Shown in pieces: positions 62,390 to 64,000 of a stretch of DNA of 64,000 bases; within the stretch, counting starts at the first letter, position 1, and every line of letters begins with the position of its first letter. A program made the translations under genes and the position numbers. The DNA comes from an uncultured Duncaniella sp. (GTDB lineage Bacteria; Bacteroidota; Bacteroidia; Bacteroidales; Muribaculaceae), in NCBI GenBank assembly GCA_910578615.1, contig CAJTRI010000004.1, positions 62,001 to 126,000 of the forward strand, read 5' to 3'. Under the pieces are notes generated by a model. The model was not told the origin of the DNA. It was given only the letters and a program-made list of their open reading frames with translations, and ran no database searches.

Positions 62390-63678
62390 AACTTTGGAGC
62401 AAGGGCTTCGAGCCCGACAAGATGATAGAGAACTTCACCGTGGGCCGAGACCGCGAACTCGACCTCCAACTCGCACGCTATGACGTGCAAGGTTCCATGG
62501 CACATATACGCATGCTCGAAAGTATCGGGCTGCTCACCGCCTCCGAACTCGAAATCCTTCTCAAAGCCCTCGACGAGATTGCCGGCATAATAGAGCGTGG
62601 CGAGTTCACCATAGACGAAGGAATCGAGGATGTCCACTCACAAGTGGAATTTATGCTAACCGAACGTCTCGGCGACGTAGGAAAAAAGATACACTCGGGA
62701 CGTTCCCGCAATGACCAGGTGCTGGTCGATCTCAAACTATTCATGCGTGACAGGCTGAAAGAGACAGCCGCTGCGACAGGACGTCTTTTCGACATCCTGA
62801 TAGAGATGAGTGACAGGCACCGCGACATACTCATGCCCGGCTATACCCATCTCCAAGTAGCAATGCCGTCCTCGTTCGGCCTGTGGTTCGGAGCCTATGC
62901 CGAAAGCCTTGCGGACGACATGCAGATGCTTCTCGCGGCCTACAACATAGCCAACCAGAACCCGCTCGGATCTGCTGCCGGCTACGGGTCTTCTTTCCCA
63001 CTTGACCGCGAGATGACAACGAGACTACTCGGATTCTCAGACCTGCACTACAATGTAGTGGCAGCACAGATGTCACGCGGAAAGACCGAGCGTGCTGCCG
63101 CCATGGCCATAGCCTCGATAGCCTCCACCCTCGGCAGAATGGCCATGGACGTGTGCATGTGGATGTGCCAGAATTTTGCTTTCGTCTCCTTCCCGGACGA
63201 ACTTACCACAGGCTCATCCATAATGCCACACAAGAAGAACCCTGATGTCTTCGAGATAATGCGCGGCAAGTGTAACCGCTTCCAGTCCATCCCCAACGAG
63301 ATAGCTCTTCTCACAGCAAATCTTCCTCTCGGTTACAACCGAGACCTGCAATTGCTTAAAGACATCATCTTCCCGGCTGTGGGCGAAATAAACGAGTGTC
63401 TCGAAATGGCTTCGTTCATGCTACCGCAGATGAAGGTCAGAACCGATATACTTGAAGACACGCGTTATGACTATCTCTTCACCGTGGAGGAGGTCAACCG
63501 CCTCGTACTTGCAGGAATGCCTTTCCGCGAAGCCTATAAGAAGGTGGGCCTCGAAGTACAGGAGGGAACATACCGCCCGGTAAGGGAAGTAAAACACACT
63601 CATCTCGGCTCAATCAGCAACCTTGCCAACGACCGCATATCCGAGAAGTTCCATAAATTGTTAGAGAAGTTCGTTTAA
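62386..63678 (+). CDS. argH: Argininosuccinate lyase
   Basis: 430-residue fumarase/aspartase superfamily lyase, final step to arginine and fumarate. Signature GSSIMPHKKNPD near 281-292; VHSQVEFMLTERLGDVGKKIHSGRSRNDQVLVDLKL near 85-120 and YTHLQVAMPSSFG near 158. Somewhat shorter than the E. coli enzyme at the C-terminus, as is common in Bacteroidota. Last arg gene; a strong hairpin follows 43 bp on. Confidence 0.94.
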   Translation: MKLWSKGFEPDKMIENFTVGRDRELDLQLARYDVQGSMAHIRMLESIGLLTASELEILLKALDEIAGIIERGEFTIDEGIEDVHSQVEFMLTERLGDVGKKIHSGRSRNDQVLVDLKLFMRDRLKETAAATGRLFDILIEMSDRHRDILMPGYTHLQVAMPSSFGLWFGAYAESLADDMQMLLAAYNIANQNPLGSAAGYGSSFPLDREMTTRLLGFSDLHYNVVAAQMSRGKTERAAAMAIASIASTLGRMAMDVCMWMCQNFAFVSFPDELTTGSSIMPHKKNPDVFEIMRGKCNRFQSIPNEIALLTANLPLGYNRDLQLLKDIIFPAVGEINECLEMASFMLPQMKVRTDILEDTRYDYLFTVEEVNRLVLAGMPFREAYKKVGLEVQEGTYRPVREVKHTHLGSISNLANDRISEKFHKLLEKFV

Positions 63679-63721
63679 CACACCTCTCTTCTGACCCCAT
63701 AAACAGGAGCCAACAAAAAAA

Positions 63722-63760
63722 ACGGCCGGTGTTTCAATCTGCATTTGAAACACCGGCCGT
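63722..63760. terminator. Bidirectional terminator after argH
   Basis: ACGGCCGGTGTTTCAA (63722-63737) and TTGAAACACCGGCCGT (63745-63760) form a perfect 16-bp stem with a 7-nt loop; an A-run before the left arm serves the minus-strand gene as a T-run. Confidence 0.82.
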
Positions 63761-63779
63761 CAAAATATCATCCGCCCGT

Positions 63780-64000
63780 TCAGAACTTGAATCCGGCACC
63801 TATCAGCACATGGGTGCCCTGAACAGGCCTGTCTCCGAGATAAAGCCAGGAACGGTTCATAAGGTTCTCGCCTCGGGCAAAAAGCGTCAGACGGTCTGAG
63901 ACCTCATAGCCTACTCCGACTGACAGGTCGGAAACTGCGCGAAGGCTCTGACGCACAGGTTCATGATAAGGAAGTCCGAGAACATTGACAGCTTCGGGGT
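63780..64000 (-). CDS. Outer-membrane receptor C-terminus (partial, runs off window)
   Basis: A minus-strand frame open from the window edge to TGA at 63782-63780 encodes 73 residues, including SVGVGYEVSDRLTLFARGEN, NRSWLYLGDRPVQG and a terminal GAGFKF. A final aromatic residue and amphipathic strands are typical of TonB-dependent receptors and related outer-membrane barrels. The start and most of the gene lie beyond 64000. Confidence 0.7.
   Translation of the reverse strand, partial: PEAVNVLGLPYHEPVRQSLRAVSDLSVGVGYEVSDRLTLFARGENLMNRSWLYLGDRPVQGTHVLIGAGFKF

Overview
The window is a chromosomal segment of a Bacteroidota bacterium, most likely order Bacteroidales and plausibly Muribaculaceae. 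The supporting signs are: promoters of the TTTG / TAnnTTTG type with a 20-22 bp spacer instead of sigma70 boxes; hardly any Shine-Dalgarno sequences; a GT3 (eukaryote-type) glycogen synthase; an ArgF' carbamoyltransferase with the Pro90 signature of the Bacteroides N-succinylornithine enzyme; DUF1573, DUF4421 and Omp28 families; and secreted proteins ending in short tails like the end of a type IX secretion domain. The family-level placement is inference.

Layout. 1-6.7 kb: complete-looking his operon (hisG-D-CB-H-A-F-IE) in which HisC is fused to the HisB dehydratase and no histidinol-phosphatase is present. 6.7-14.1 kb, minus strand: catalase, then an operon of EamA transporter, exported tricorn-like protease and M18 aminopeptidase. 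14.4-18.8 kb: glycogen synthase and alpha-glucan phosphorylase. 18.9-22.2 kb, minus strand: sufC-sufD-sufS without sufB. 22.4-23.1 kb: OmpA-like lipoprotein. 23.3-28.2 kb, minus strand: a four-gene, ATGA-coupled operon (lipoprotein, YfhO membrane protein, methyltransferase-like fragment, XerD), followed by a decayed gene interrupted by a heptanucleotide repeat. 28.3-30.9 kb: two DUF1573 proteins and the GTPase MeaB. 30.9-33.9 kb: an AT-rich accessory island with two degenerate, same-orientation copies of one insertion element flanking a broken GG-type peptide gene and a TonB-receptor-like outer-membrane barrel.

34-40.4 kb, minus strand: rubrerythrin, MenA, HIT protein, GreA, a secreted pectate-lyase-like protein and a sugar-binding-type protein without a signal peptide. 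40.7-45.7 kb: polyprenol-phosphate mannosyltransferase-like GT2, dihydroorotase and 2-oxoacid:ferredoxin oxidoreductase KorAB. 45.7-50.2 kb, minus strand: MetY, a DUF4421 protein and an Omp28-like protein. 50.5-52.8 kb: malic enzyme with a phosphotransacetylase-like domain. 52.9-53.6 kb, minus strand: zeta-toxin-like kinase with a small downstream partner. 53.9-55.5 kb: ECF sigma factor and an OprO/P-type porin. 55.6-63.7 kb: arginine operon (GNAT-argG-C-D-F'-B-E-H), predicted to use N-succinylated intermediates. 63.8 kb to the end: C-terminus of an outer-membrane receptor.

Most of the window is vertically inherited amino-acid, redox, Fe-S and storage-carbon metabolism. The parts that look unusual are the 30.9-33.9 kb island, the repeat-interrupted relic at 23.3-23.6 kb, the HisC-HisB fusion, the tricorn/M18 operon and the reverse-ordered zeta cassette.
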